In this document: positions 24,723-37,182 of the stretch, piece by piece | Numbering within the stretch: position 1 is the first letter of the stretch | How the letters are laid out: every line of letters begins with the position of its first letter | Origin: Sinohyriopsis cumingii | Taxonomy: Eukaryota; Mollusca; Bivalvia; Unionida; Unionidae | Direction of reading: 5' to 3' | Length of the DNA stretch: 64,000 bases | Assembly: GCA_028554795.2 (NCBI GenBank) | Contig: CM068827.1 | Coordinates: 138,514,493 to 138,578,492 of the forward strand | The notes under the pieces: generated by a model | The model's database searches: none | What the model saw: the letters and a program-made list of their open reading frames with translations, nothing else | What the model was told of the DNA's origin: nothing | Program-made: the position numbers and the translations under genes

Positions 24723-24979
24723 TTCAGTCTGTATCTTGTCGATCTTATTAAAAAAGTTGGTACATAGATTTAGAATTTAATGTGAATTATTGTAATAGTA
24801 ATAACAGTTTGGAGAGTACTTTTTCCCTTTAATAAAGACTGAATAATTTGTTTCTTGATAAAATTAAGAACCATACATTGATGCTTATTTAATTCAACAT
24901 TTATGAATCCGTTGGAATTGTTTCAACCTTTTCTTTCCACTAAACACTTACATAATGTTTTCTGTATTCTTTATTGCAG

Positions 24980-25228
24980 GTAATCAAACACAGATTGCTA
25001 TCAATGACACATACAGTATTCTGAAAATACAATATCGACTTACAGTATGTGGATCTGTTCAGTGGCAGTTAAATAATGCCACTGTTGACATTGGAGAAGA
25101 TTTCTTGCTATCAACAGATAATAGCTTGGTGATTAAAAATTTAACCAAATCAAAAGCAGGGTTATATACAGCATTGGAGGTATTAGATGGAACAGAGCGT
25201 CAAATTGCATCTTACAACATATCAGTTG
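24980..25228 (+). CDS. Semaphorin-like gene, exon: Ig-like domain
   Basis: Acceptor ttattgcag/ and donor /gtaagt, phase 1 in and phase 1 out, so the domain sits in one symmetric exon. The frame contains YRLTVCGSVQWQLNNATV (first Ig cysteine and the invariant Trp), DNSLVIKNLTKSKAGLYTAL (the L-x-I-x-x-L...D/AGxYT strand pair) and ends ASYNISVG. The second canonical Ig cysteine before 'Y-T' appears to be replaced (GLYTALEV), so the disulphide is not standard. A Sema-PSI-Ig order identifies a semaphorin rather than a plexin. Confidence 0.8.
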
Positions 25229-26436
25229 GTAAGTAATTTCTTGATATATTATTCTCACTTACCTTGTAATGAATGCATCTTAATGCGATGCATGGCTGTC
25301 TAATTGCAGTACAGTCTGGACATTTGGCACATACATGACAATATGGAATATACAGGACTTCAGATAGTCTTATAATAAAATTAATTATATGCATGCTCTG
25401 TGCAAAAAGAAACCAACTTTAAGACCATAACCTGGTTGACCTAATGCTCTTTTGTTCCTGACTATTTGATTAGTATGACTGTATATCTATTCTGATCCTT
25501 GCTTTGAGTCTTCTCTTTAATCAACTATGGATCAAAGTGGACTTGAATTGTACAAGTGACTTGTTTTGGACAGTACAGGGAGAAGTGAGAGTTGAACAGG
25601 GAGAAGTGGGAGCACGGAAACACCTTATATGGGTCACTTATTTTAACTGTCCTCAGTTATCTTATCATCCATATTTGCATTTAACATTGTTTTTAAGCCA
25701 TAATTTATCTTCAGGTAGAAAATTATTGTGTTGCATATATGTATCATAAACACATTTTGTAAGTGTATGAATGTGATGGAGAAATATTTTCATTGTATTT
25801 TGGCCAGATTGACTTCAAATAAAGCACAGCAGAAACTGTATGTTGCATTTAATTTTAACAGATAGGACTTCTAGATTTCATTAAAATAATTATAACCAAA
25901 TAAATGTACTTAATCATCTTCCACTTAAACAATTTGAGTTTTTAAGACTTCACAATAAACTGACGGTAAAAGCGTTTCGGAACTATTTTGAAACAGACCA
26001 GTAAAATGTACATGAGAACATATATACAACTTATACAACTACATATTTAGCGGGGTAATTCAAAAGTAACCATGAATCTTTTGAATTATCAATTTTTGGG
26101 GAAATTTTGAAATTTTAAGAAAAGAATTGCTTGTTTTAGTGGCAGTTGATTAGCTATTTTTTCCTATTTGTAAGGCAGTCTAGGTAATTTCATCAGAATG
26201 AATTACAATTTATAGCATTGGTTGTACTCGTGCATAGTCATATGGCCATCCATATTTGGTAGTATGTCCATGTAATTCCTGTTGATGATACTTGTACATT
26301 CCATTAAGTATCATTTTTTTAATAATGAATGTTGAAGACTGTTTTGTCAGCACAATTAATGTCAACACCTGCAAAGCCAAACATACATTGAGCATGGGAA
26401 TAGGGCACTATTACTATTCGACAGGACTGATTCACT

Positions 26437-26526
26437 ATATGCTACCATACTGCAGACATTGTAGCGATATGACTGGTTGGAAAATCGTTAAAGCTACATT
26501 AAAATCCAAATTACATACAAACACAA
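26437..26526 (+). mobile_element. SINE family 1, 3' fragment
   Basis: Only the tail remains ('tgcagacattgtagcgatat' to 'aaagctacattaaaatcc'), matching the ends of the full copies. No tRNA head. Confidence 0.75.
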
Positions 26527-26567
26527 TACATACTGACAAAATTATTTATATTTACCACTCACTTTAA

Positions 26568-26728
26568 CTAGTCTAGATATCTAACTTTCACTGAATGGTC
26601 ATAACTAGTCTAGATTTCTTTCACTGAATGATCATAACTAGTCGACATATCTCTCACTGAATGATCATAATTAGTCTATATATCTTTCACTGAATGATCA
26701 TAACTAGTCGACATATCTAACTTTCACT
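26568..26728. repeat. About 37-bp tandem repeat x 4
   Basis: Copies of 'ctttcactgaatgatcataa' plus 'ctagtc.a.atatct'. It is the landing site of the SINE at 26730, and the array resumes after it (27048-27068). Confidence 0.88.
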
Positions 26729-26729
26729 G

Positions 26730-27047
26730 GACCGCTCCTGTGGCCTAGTGGTTAGAGCGTCCGCCTCGGATGTGGGAGGTCGTGAGTTCGATCCCCGGCC
26801 GAACCAAACCAAAGACTTACAAAAATTGTACTAACAGCTGCCTCGCTTGGCGCTCAGCATTAAGAGGTTAGTGTTAGGACTGGTCGGCCTGCTGTCAGGA
26901 TAATGTGACTGGGTGGGGCATCATGCTACATGTCTGCGGCATGATGCCCCAGTGCTAGATATCACTATAAACTGTCACACTGCAGACATCGCAGCAATAC
27001 GACTGAAAAATTGTTAAAGCTACATTAAAAATCCAAATCACACACAC
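26730..27047 (+). mobile_element. tRNA SINE family 1, longest copy
   Basis: Intact A box (ggcctagtggttagagc) and B box (gagttcgatccc), and a full tail. It is flanked by a perfect 12-bp duplication, taactttcactg, at 26718-26729 and 27048-27059. The flank is part of a tandem repeat, so the exact duplication length is uncertain. It is longer than the other copies because of an extra 'atcatgctacatgtctgcgg' region. Confidence 0.92.
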
Positions 27048-27479
27048 TAACTTTCACTGAATGATCACAAATTCTGCATTGAGCATGACAATCATGTGAT
27101 CAGTTCGAGTGCTATATTACATCACTGTCAACAGAATATACTGAATCCAATAAAAACATTAGAAACGTTGACTAATCACATATGTGATGTCGAGATGCCC
27201 TCTCCATTCCCCATGAAAATGTCGAATAGTGCCAGAATCTACTGTATTTATGAAAACAGTAGAATCTTAGATTAATCTCATGGGTGATGTCCAGATGTAC
27301 TCTCCAACTCCCATGAAGATGCCGAATGGTACCAGGATCTACTGTATCCGTGAATAAAGTAGAAGCACAGGCAATTCCTATGAGGTACTGGAATCGCATA
27401 TGATAAAAATGACTCAAAAGACCTTGTCAATGAATAGATGTGACATTTATATATTGTAATCTCACTGGGAATAAGTAAA

Positions 27480-27900
27480 GGATCCTGCCAACGAGGCATG
27501 AGGGCTCAGAAACAAATAGGACTATGCCCATGAGGTGTGAGGGCTTACAAACAAATATAACCATGCATATGAGGCATGAGGGCTCACCAACAAACTGAGC
27601 CATGCCCATTAGGCATGAGGGCTCACAAACAAATAGAACAATGCCCATGAGCCATGAGGGATCACAAACAATAAAACCATGCCCGTGATGCATGAGGTTT
27701 TGCAATCAGTATCAACCTGCCTATGAGGCATAATGTTTTGCAGTCAGACTTGTCCTCCAGTCATGAAGCATGAGGGTTTACTGTCGAACTTGTCCTATGG
27801 TCATGAGGCATGAGGGTTTACAGTCGAACTTGTCCTATGGTCATGAGGGTTTACAGTCAAACTTGTCCTATGGTCATGAGGCATGAGGGTTTAACAGTAA
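27480..27900. repeat. About 38-bp tandem repeat, GAGGCATGAGGG units
   Basis: About ten diverged copies of 'atgaggcatgagggttcac' separated by variable spacers; the last four ('acagtcgaacttgtcctatggt') are nearly identical. Confidence 0.85.
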
Positions 27901-29689
27901 AACTAAGTCATTAGCATGCATAAGTATCATTTATCCCATCTGTGTATGAACATATTAAGAAAACAAGTTGGATGTGAAGGTTTCAAATTTCACCCATAGA
28001 GTACATCCAACCATACTGACCAACCTGCATCAGCCAGAATGATCACAATGCATACATCATCTTTCTGACGGCTGACCAACCAGTCTATCTGTTTGATCAG
28101 TATATATGGTTACAGTGGTCAAATGTTTTATCTCGGGCTAACAGGCCAGACATACCGCATAGTTAGCCGTTCATATCAACCATACTGTACTAGTCGACCT
28201 GACCAAGAGGCATATGCCATCTTTGGTATGCCATTATAACTGCAGAAGAGCCAGTCAAGCTGTACAAATCAGCAGGCATGAATCAGCAGGCATGCAAGGA
28301 GGGGGAAGATAGTGACACAGTTTCTCCTTCTCCAGGCCTTCTATCAATTATCAGTGAGACACCATTGGCCACCCCTATGGCAACCCCCATGAGGTGTCAG
28401 ACTGCTCTCTTTCCATCAGATTCATACCAGCTATTATCTGAAACAATGGCTGATCCAAACTGTGTAAGTTGGTCTTCAGATTTTATTATCTGAACCTCCT
28501 CACTTTTGATGTCCTACCTTCATGAAGGAACTCCCAATTACCTGGTAGTCCCATGAAGAGAGATGCTTTACACAAGAAAATTTAGTTGTTCTGGTTGTAA
28601 AGTGTAGTGTAAATGATATGAAAATCACACACACAGAGCTTCTACTCCAGAACATTTTGGGTTACAGTGATGAACTGTACCTAAGACCTGAGGCAGAGGT
28701 GCAATGAGTACACGATCGGTCTTGACATGTCTAATACTTGCTTCCATATACTTGTCTTTATGGCCCCACTATAAGCCCTTGGGCCTTCAGTAAGGTTCAG
28801 GATGTCAGCTGCAGAGATAGCTTCGCTTGTGCATGACACACAACAAAAATACATTTGGTAAGTTTGGTGTCTGGTTCACAACATGAAGAACCTTACTTTC
28901 CATATTGTATGGTGGATAATCAATGTCGAGAAATCTGTCCTTGTTCCTTCTCAACAGCCTGTCTATTTCGGTACAGAACCCTTAATAAATATCAGCTTGG
29001 TGTCCTCCTCCCAAATGCAATGAAAGTAATAGTCCATGCTTCAGATAAAGCATCAACCAAAATGTTGGACTTCGAAGCTTGACCACATCCATGACAGTTC
29101 AGGACATCCTCCATGGTGTTCCTGGATGACATACTGTAAAACCAGATAGTAAGAGTGGGTTTTGATTCACAACATAAACACCCTTACTCCCCTCATTTAC
29201 AGTTCAGGGTTGACAATCATTGTAGGAAGTTCAACCTTATCTTTCTCAACATTTTGACCATCTAGATATAGAACTCATACCATATATTAACTTGGTTTTC
29301 ATTCTCCTAAACACATTGAAGATATAGCTCAGAGAAAGCATAAGGCAAGATGTTTAGGCGAGGAAGTTTCTTACAGCTCCATGGCCTACTTGATGTGGTG
29401 TTGGACATGTTACATTGCCAGTTTACCATTAGACTTGTGATGGTCAGTGGACACTTCAGGAGTGGGCTCTTCATATCAGCCACTTGGAAATAAAGTCCAT
29501 TATCAGTGCGATCCACACATGGGTGGAACATATCCATGGATACGTGGTCCTGATAATATTGGACAGTTCAGTTGTGGTGACATACCTCTCCAATGGAGAG
29601 AATAATCAGCAGACCTTTGCCTCATAATAGGGGATTACCTTCACGATATTGTGATTCTAAGTGTTAAACTGTGTAACAAAAAGAAGCCA

Positions 29690-30350
29690 AACAAACAAGT
29701 ATAGTAAAATCAACAAGTTATTTAATTCTCAATTTTACAAAAGGAAAATTTAAGGAACACTTACAATATTATGAATCATATCCCAAATATTCCTAAATAA
29801 CCTATCTCAAGTCTATGAGTGTAGAATGTGCCAAATGAATTCCAGTAACCTTGCATGTCCTGATGTACCATTAGTCTTTAATATCTTGATGTGCCATCAG
29901 TCACTGAGTTCACAGTAATCCCAACGTAATGTGTTAGTCTGGAAAATAATGAGCACTTTGTAATTCCAGTGAATAATTCAAAAAAGTTCTCTAAAATTAT
30001 TTCTGAAAACAACTGTAAATGATTCCACAGGCTAATCTTAACAAAGGAAGGAATAATTTGTTTACCAAACCTCTGTTTATACTTATGTTACTGGATCTAA
30101 GACATAATAGAATGTTGTGGAAAACCAGTTATTTTGATGGAAAATTCCACTAACTCATAAACAAGGTTAGCCCTTGAATTTCGATTCTAATGAATATCAT
30201 ATTTACCACTTACAACCGTGACAAAAGATAGGTATGCAAACACTTTATCCACAACCTTCAGTCTTGGACAAAAAGTCAAGCACATACCATAAATCAATAT
30301 ACATATCAATGGGTACAACCAATATCAGGTTATTTTGAATTCCAACACAT
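29690..30350. repeat. Dispersed repeat, copy 1
   Basis: Homologous over about 650-700 bp to 40725-41450 (shared 'gaatgtgc', 'gatgtaccagtag/attag' and 'gatgtgcca.cagtc' blocks in the same order and orientation). No coding region or termini identified. It could be an LTR or a non-autonomous element. Confidence 0.65.
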
Positions 30351-30709
30351 GCCTGACCAGTTCATTGCCTTGGCTGACATATTCTTTAAGGATACATACA
30401 GAATTGTCCCTCTAGAAACTTTTAAAAGATCTGTGGCTTTTGGGGCCATTCTGTGCTTGACTTTATTTTTTGTTTTTCCCTAAATCCAGAAGCATGGGTC
30501 ATGCATATTTAATCAGCTGGGAGTTTATGTGGACATATGCCTTTCCAACATTAGTTTTTATTATGAAGATAATTAACAAATGAGTGACACATACTGCAGT
30601 AGCACTGATTGCCCCATAAGATGAAACATCCTGGGTCAGTGATCTGCGCTATTTAGCATCAGATGAACCCAGACAAGTTTTAGAAACCTCCACTCTGCTC
30701 AAGTAATTG

Positions 30710-32798
30710 CAGGGTTCCCATGCTACCGGGAAATCAGGAAAAACTGTGAAGTCCTTGTATTGATGAAAGTGGGGAAATACATGGAATTTTCCGCCAACGC
30801 TTGATGCCAGAAACATTATATAATTGAGTCATAACTGAACTGATCATGAGTTAAATTTAGCGAGTTCTAACCAGAATATTCAGAGGTTGCAGAATGGATA
30901 ATTTAGGTGCTTGCTATAAATATACTTGTTGAGTCAATCCAAACATTTCAGTGGATTAGATTTGACTAGTAGACTGGTTTTCCACAGACAGCTCAATATC
31001 GGCATTCTTTCTTAAATTTAAATTTGAAAACCAGTGTATCATCAGTTGAAGCCAACATGGTGTTGCCAAAGTAGTGCTGCTTACCAGATGTCCTAGCAAA
31101 CTTAAATGTGTTAATCTGCTTGAAATCGGTATGAAAATTTGACCTGGTACTTGTGATTTGCATTGCTAGCAGCACGAGTACACAAATTTTGCGACCCACA
31201 TGTTCATGACATCATAAATCCAGTAGTCAAATGATATCAGAAATAACCCATTTCTAATGCTGTAGAAAAAAAAAAATATTAAATGAAAGTCATATGATGT
31301 TTGTAATAATAAAGAACAAAATGAAGGAACACAAAATTCTTTATATATATTTATTCAGAAAACAACTACACTGGGTTGGTTATATCACGTGACTAACAGG
31401 TTTACATGTGCTCTATGCTTGATGAACATGACTGTCCAGATTGCTTCTACAGCGACACGTTTCTGGTCTGGATGTTCTTTCCGGGTTTTACAAAAGGCAT
31501 CTGACTTTACTTTACAAAAAGTATCTGACTTTCATTTATTTGAATTTTTGTACAGCATTTTAGGTGTTTTCTGTAATATCACATGATTATCGGATATCCA
31601 ATGTAGAAGTCATGTGACTAGTAATGCAAATGGCGAATACTGGGTCAGGTTTCATCTGTGCTGTCGTTTTGTCTAGTCTGTCAGTGAATTAAAGACATAA
31701 TGAATTCTTGCTATTTCTGAAAAATAAATCATTCTTAATGTTGATTTCATGCAGGTATGATTCCATGTAACAAATTTGCTAGGCCCACTGCTTAGCTACT
31801 ACCATATGCCATCACAATGCCATGGCAGCAAATTCCAATTTTTTAAAAGGCAATTTCTCTGATACCACATCCCAACCTAAATGTCCAAATGGGAAAAATG
31901 TGTTAGGAGCATTTGGAGGAAACCCGGATTAGAAAACAAGTCAAATTTGTTGTCCAGAATTTTGGATCTCTGAGCTAAACTATTATTGAATAGCACAAAA
32001 GCTCATGTGACTTTCAATACAGGTTTTTGGGACAGTTTTGTTGCATTATTAGCAGACATTGTTGATTTTACAGAAAATTCAATCCTTTTTCATACAGTAG
32101 TATATAATTGTGAAGGTCTTTTTATCAAAATTTAATCCACAATTTTTGTAAATCATTTTTTAAATCTTGTATTTTACCAACTCATCTTAATGAGTTTATG
32201 TTGCTTGAAAAATCTTGTTTTGGGTTTTATTGGCAAAGATTAAGTCAGGGTTTAAACTTTTTTCTTTACAAAATAATATTCTAATACTTTCCATTTAAGG
32301 GGGAGGGCTTACTTTGATGGGAAAGGTTTATTTTGTATAACATGCATATAGACTGTTATCTTGATTTACAACTGATAATTCTGATCTGTTTAAAATTAAA
32401 TGTTTGAAAGGAAACAAAAGTAATTTATGTTCCTTATGTTGTTTCCTCATACCAATGTAATGCAGGTCAGCCAAGTAAATTTAGAATTTATATTCTGTTT
32501 ATTAAAATGACTTTACATGTCAATCATTAGGAATATATAGTAGTTAAACTTGTTTCATGTAATATCTTTTGTGGTTTGGTTCATGATCATCTTTTCTAAC
32601 TTAGATGTTTTGGCAGTCTCGAAATAGAAACATCTTTCATGTAAATTTTAAAAAATGCATGGTTTTTTTAAGGCTAAAATGTTCTTTAATTCCATTCAGT
32701 AATGGTCATATGTGAATCTTAAAAAAATTAATTTCATCCTGAAAAAAGGTTTGGAAATGACCTGAAAATTTATCTTTAAAGAGTGAATGGGAACCATG
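30710..32798. mobile_element. Non-autonomous DNA transposon, copy C
   Basis: Ends are CAGGGTTCCCATG on the left and CATGGTTCCCATT on the opposite strand at the right. Flanks are taattg (30704-30709) and tagttg (32799-32804), five of six identical. Together with copy A this supports a 6-bp target duplication. It is homologous to copy A through most of its length. No transposase is encoded. Confidence 0.78.
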
Positions 32799-34934
32799 TA
32801 GTTGAGATCACCACTTATCTATCCATGCCCTTAGCCCTAGCTCCTTTCAGGGATGTCCTGATCAAAACGTTTGAAGCTTCAGTAGTGAGAGGATTACAAC
32901 AGCTGAAATTTCCCTACTTTGAGAACATGCAAGGGGAGACGGTGTGTTTTCAATGGCTTGTGTCATATCATTGATGTCATGCCACTCTCGCTACCCTTTT
33001 TCAGGTGTCAAATTCTTTCTCTTTCTCTTTGAAGGCAGAAGTTAGCACCTGTCACACTACTCTTCCATAACCTCAGAGACATTCTGACTTCATGGAAGAG
33101 ATGATCTAGGCTGCAGCAAGGTATCCTCTGACTTTGGATCCAATTTTGGCACATCCATACCGTGCTTACCCACTTTGTTCCCAAATGGGTTTTGACATGG
33201 TCAGACTTGTCTAAGTTTGAGCCACTGTCTTTCCCCACTGAAGCAGCTATCATACATGGCTTGCAATTTATGACAACACTAACTTCAACATGCAGAATGA
33301 GTGAGCTACATATATCCATAGATCCAAACTGCATAGAGTTCTGTTCTGATAGCTCAGTTGTTCTAATGACACAACCTGGTTTCTTTCTTAACAGCATGCT
33401 TAGTCACCCAGTAATAACTACATGTATATGTTTCCTCTCCTTGATCAATCTGTTGAGAGAGCAAAGACGAAGGACAAAGTACATACCTTCAACTGTTACC
33501 TGAGATGAATGGACAATATCTGCATCAACTGTAAAAGGCTGTTTTTGCACTGAAGGCTGGAATTAAAGACATAATCTCATGAGTGCTAGCTGTTTGGATA
33601 ATAGGAGTTATTAAATCAGTGAAATCTAAAATCTCATAGGTAGAGGTACACAAATGAAGATTTCAGCTTACAAAATTTGAGCAACTTCCTAGAGCCTGGC
33701 CTTGAATGTAATGTCTTAGTTCAGGATATAGTGGAGTCAGCTGACTGCATGTCCAGTCTGCCTTCTGTAACTTTCATTTGTTGACATGGCCTTGCTAAAG
33801 AGGGAACTGAATCTGGTTTTTTAGTGGTAGCTGCACAGACAATGACCACACCTGAATTTTGAAAGAACAGTTTTTAACCCAAACCTGAGTCTGCTACTTT
33901 AATTTAATTTGACTTGGAAACTTTTGATGGTGAGACAATAATCAAGTGCAGAATCCCACAGGAATCTCCCATGCAGGTGTATGAACAAATTGTCTTTTGT
34001 TTTATGGCAAACTAAGACTAGGAAAACTTTTAGTAAAGCAGACATTCTCCTGCTCGATGACAAAGGTAGAGGTATGATGCTCAGCATTTTTTCTTCTCGT
34101 ACCTATTCTGCTCATAGACTTTGGATTAATTAGCTGTGTTGGAATTGCTGTGAATTCATTTAAAGACAGTTTCAGCCCTGCCACCTCTTACGATTTTGCC
34201 GTAAATCTTACAAAAATTACTTTTAAAATATGGACTTATGGCAGACTAGCAAAAACTATGCAAAATTGATCATTGCCAAAAAATCTGTATAATAGGTTCA
34301 TCCGTGTTTTATTTGGATCCAGGTTTCATCTTAGAATTATGCAAATTAGTCAGGGAACCAGACTGACTTTATAGTAGCACCTAGACACTTTAAACTGCAC
34401 CTGTTTGTTCATTTGAAGCATCTGCATGATCAAACCGTTGATTGTAGAATTTTTCAAACTGGCGTTCAGAAAGCGATATATGTTAAAGGGAAAATAAGCT
34501 TCTTGAAAAGTGTTAATAATGAACACAGACGAATAAAAAGAGTATTCAGATTCTTGTGAATAAATGCTGGAAAGGACACAGTTACGTTTATTGGACATCA
34601 CATACCAATTTGAGTATGTCTCATGGCATGAGATATGATTGCTGTCGTCATGTGAAATGGAAAAGAATTTCCAAGAATTATGTCGATTTGAGAGATAGCA
34701 ACAAGCCATTGAGCTGCATAGGGTGTGGAACTAGAGTTTGTGCAGCTGTACTAGTGGTAAATAAGGTCTACATGTACTTAGTAAACTTTTCGGTTGAACA
34801 TAATGTTTATCATCGTTGCGATGAACTTTTAATTACGTTTTTCAACTATACAATAGCAGTTATTGATATTTTAGTACACCTTACTAAAAATTGGTCAATC
34901 TTACGGAAAAAAATCAACTGCCTTACTGAGATGG

Positions 34935-35347
34935 ACTCGTCAGGGTTGGCAGGTCTGCATTTTGGATTGTATGACTGTGATACATCAAGACTGTTAGCAC
35001 ATCAAACTATTCCAGACTATTGTCACATCGCAAAATAGTATCTTTTTTGTCAGGTTATGAAAGGAATATTGGTTCTTTACCATTCTAATTCTGACTGTGA
35101 GAGATTGTTCAGTATTGTTAACAAAAATAAAACTGAATTCAGATCTAGGCTTTGTAACCCAGCACTTAGTACTCTACTGGTGTGCAAAACATTCATAATC
35201 TCAGCTGGTACAAAGTGTTTTGAAATGCAGTATGAGAGTATGTTGCTTTTTAAAGCTCAAAGTGATATATATGGACAATTTGAAGCAGTAATTGATTTTA
35301 AAAGACCAGAAGGGGTAAATAAATCATTTTGTATGTATGTTCATTGA
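34935..35347 (+). pseudogene. hAT-like transposase C-terminal relic
   Basis: A frame at 35057-35347 reads ILVLYHSNSDCERLFSIVNK followed by KTEFRSRLCNPALSTLLVCK. This 'H/PHSN.D.ER.FS.V.K.KTEFR..L....L..LL..K' pattern is the C-terminal dimerisation region of a hAT-type transposon protein family. A piece just upstream ends at a stop at 35036-35038. No N-terminal part with DDE residues is seen. It is probably the same family as the relic at 2745-3109. Confidence 0.65.
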
Positions 35348-35889
35348 ATTTTATTGTGTTATATGTGACTTGCTCTGTTTTTGCTCAGATTACTCTTTTT
35401 GTCCACTTGGATTACACTTTTTCCTTGCCAGGGGTTGGCATGTATGCATACTGTAAGTTATTATTAATTTTCTACTTTGTATATTAGGGAACTAAATTGT
35501 TAAATTTTACCAAACTTTTTGATTTTTATTCTTTTCTGTTACTTAGCCTGAGTCCTAGAGTTATAACAAAATGTAAAAGCTGGTACATTCAGAGATAATG
35601 TCAACTACCCAGTTGGTAGAAAGGGGAGCTAACCTGTAAGAGTTGCCTCCCGTGGTCTATGTAATATATAGACAGCGGCTGGATTTGCAGTAGCAGATAA
35701 ATTTATCCTAGTGTGTAATCATATTCAAAGAAACACAATTTAGTTAAATAATTTGCTTTCCTTTTTGATAGACTTCCCACATCTTTCATCATCTGCTGTA
35801 AATTAGACACCTGAAATTGTCATTTGTTTTCTTGTACAAAATAACTGATTTTTGTTGTTGTCTAAATTCATAGTTCAACTGGTCATAAA

Positions 35890-36090
35890 CCATAAAGAAT
35901 GGACATATCAAACTTGGGGCTTTCATTAAAAGACTTTCTTGTTATTGCTGCTCCACCATCTTTGTATGTTGTCTATTTGGTCCCAAATGAAAACAGTGCT
36001 GATCCGACATACAGTACGGATGCCATCTTAAAAATATTGTTATTGCTACTTGTAACTGGAAAGTTGTATCACCATGAGGTTTAAACCAGA
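35890..36090. repeat. Old dispersed repeat (related to 47.8-48.5 kb)
   Basis: Shares 'ttggtcccaaatgaaaacag', 'tgctgatccgaca' and 'gccatctt..aatattg.tattgcta' with several tandem-like copies at 47820-48500; more distant relatives lie at 44.1-44.7 kb. No coding capacity is evident. Confidence 0.6.
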
Positions 36091-36114
36091 AGACTTCATA
36101 TGTTGGATACAATT

Positions 36115-36455
36115 GATAGCTATCAAACTGGTGTGTGTATGTGCATGTGTGTGTCCATCCATATGTCTATCAAACTGGTGTGTGTATGTGCATGTGTGTG
36201 TGTGTCCATCAATATGTCTATCAAACTGGTGTGTATGTGCATGTGTGTGTGTGTCCATCCATATGTCCATCAAACTGGTGTGTGTATGTGCATGTGTGTG
36301 TGTCCATATATATGTCTATCAAACTGGTGTGTATGTACATGTGTGTGTGTCCATCTATATGTCTATCAAACTGGTGTGTATGTGCATGTGTGTGTGTCCA
36401 TCCATATGTCTATCAAACTGGTGTGTGTATGTGTGTGTGTGTGTCCAACCATATG
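36115..36455. repeat. About 50-58-bp minisatellite with (GT)n core
   Basis: Seven units of 'tatcaaactggtgtgt', a GT-rich core, and 'gtccatccatatgtc'. Every frame stays open on both strands because of composition; these are not genes. Confidence 0.92.
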
Positions 36456-36699
36456 TCTGTCCACACAATATATTAATCACAATGCTAATGGTTTTCTTAA
36501 GCCTTTTTTAAACTCAGTAAATGCCCTCTTCATTACTCTCTTGGGTATGGACATGACATGAAAATATGGCCAGCTTGTTGTTTGGATTTTCAGAGTCACA
36601 GGTTCCATATTTGGTTTCTGGTTGATATTATCAAAACATGGGTTTGTCCAAGACCTGTTACACTTTTTTTCTTTCTTTAGCAAAACATGTGTGGGTATA

Positions 36700-36915
36700 A
36701 TGTATCATTGGCATATAATGTCATCAGCATATAATGTATCATTAGCATATAGTGTCATCAGCATATAATGTATCATTGGCATATAGTGTGCCATCAGCAT
36801 ATAATGTATCATTAGCATATAGTGTGTCATCAGCATATAATGTATCATTGGCATATAATATCATCAGCATATAATGTATCATTAGCATATAGTGTGTCAT
36901 CAGCATATAATGTAT
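36700..36915. repeat. About 36-bp minisatellite, GCATATAATGTATCAT units
   Basis: About seven units alternating 'catcagcatataatgtatca' and 'ttggcatatagtgt', ending about 180 bp before the last visible exon. Confidence 0.92.
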
Positions 36916-37096
36916 CATTTTCATTCTCACTTTCACACGTTGTGAATAAGACTTTTGGATTAAAATGAGAACTAATTGTTTCAATCATGGGTCTTTTCTT
37001 TATGGAGAAATATTTGTTTTTAAATTCAGAGTTTGCATTTAATTATCAAAAGCTCTTACTAAAGTTAAATTCCATGTACATTTTCTATTTTTGCAG

Positions 37097-37182
37097 AAGA
37101 AGATATTTTGACAGCCTGGAAGAATAGCTTTGTGCTCTGGTCAGAAAAGTTTACGGAGTACAAAGATTGTTTAAATCAGTTG
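37097..37182 (+). CDS. Semaphorin-like gene, exon: post-Ig linker
   Basis: Acceptor tatttttgcag/ and donor /gtaggt, phase 1 in and phase 0 out. The frame reads EEDILTAWKNSFVLWSEKFT then EYKDCLNQL. The phase matches the Ig exon exactly. A Trp-containing amphipathic helix after the Ig domain is known in semaphorins. It is the last exon I can place. Confidence is lower than for the domain exons because the segment has no diagnostic motif. Confidence 0.6.

Larger units (their letters stand above)
20309..24979 (+). other. Intron
   Basis: A 4.7 kb intron. It holds an 81-bp tandem triplication, an antisense LINE relic, an antisense family-1 SINE, and a 49-bp minisatellite interrupted by a family-2 SINE. 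No other coding signal is recognisable. Confidence 0.6.
25229..37096 (+). other. Intron
   Basis: An 11.9 kb intron. It contains SINE copies near 26.4-27.05 kb, minisatellites (26.57, 27.5, 36.1 and 36.7 kb), a 660-bp dispersed repeat (29690-30350), a complete DNA transposon copy (30710-32798), a hAT-like C-terminal relic (34.9-35.35 kb), and an old repeat at 35.9 kb. About 28.84-29.10 and 29.15-29.56 kb are imperfect copies of each other. A frame at 28278-28462 followed by a GT is open but unrecognised. The stretch 32.8-34.3 kb shows nothing assignable. Confidence 0.6.

Noticed and set aside
27427..27705. Antisense 92-residue frame with repeated 'FVCEPSCLMGMA' pattern
   Set aside because: Artefact of the GAGGCATGAGGG tandem repeat.
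28278..28493. Semaphorin cytoplasmic exon (Ser/Pro-rich frame ending before a GT)
   Set aside because: No acceptor matches the required phase convincingly, and it would precede the post-Ig exon at 37097 that joins directly to the Ig exon in phase.
36074..36561. Cys/Val-rich frames of 113-153 residues
   Set aside because: Produced by the GT-rich minisatellite. All three plus-strand frames stay open, and the peptides are periodic.
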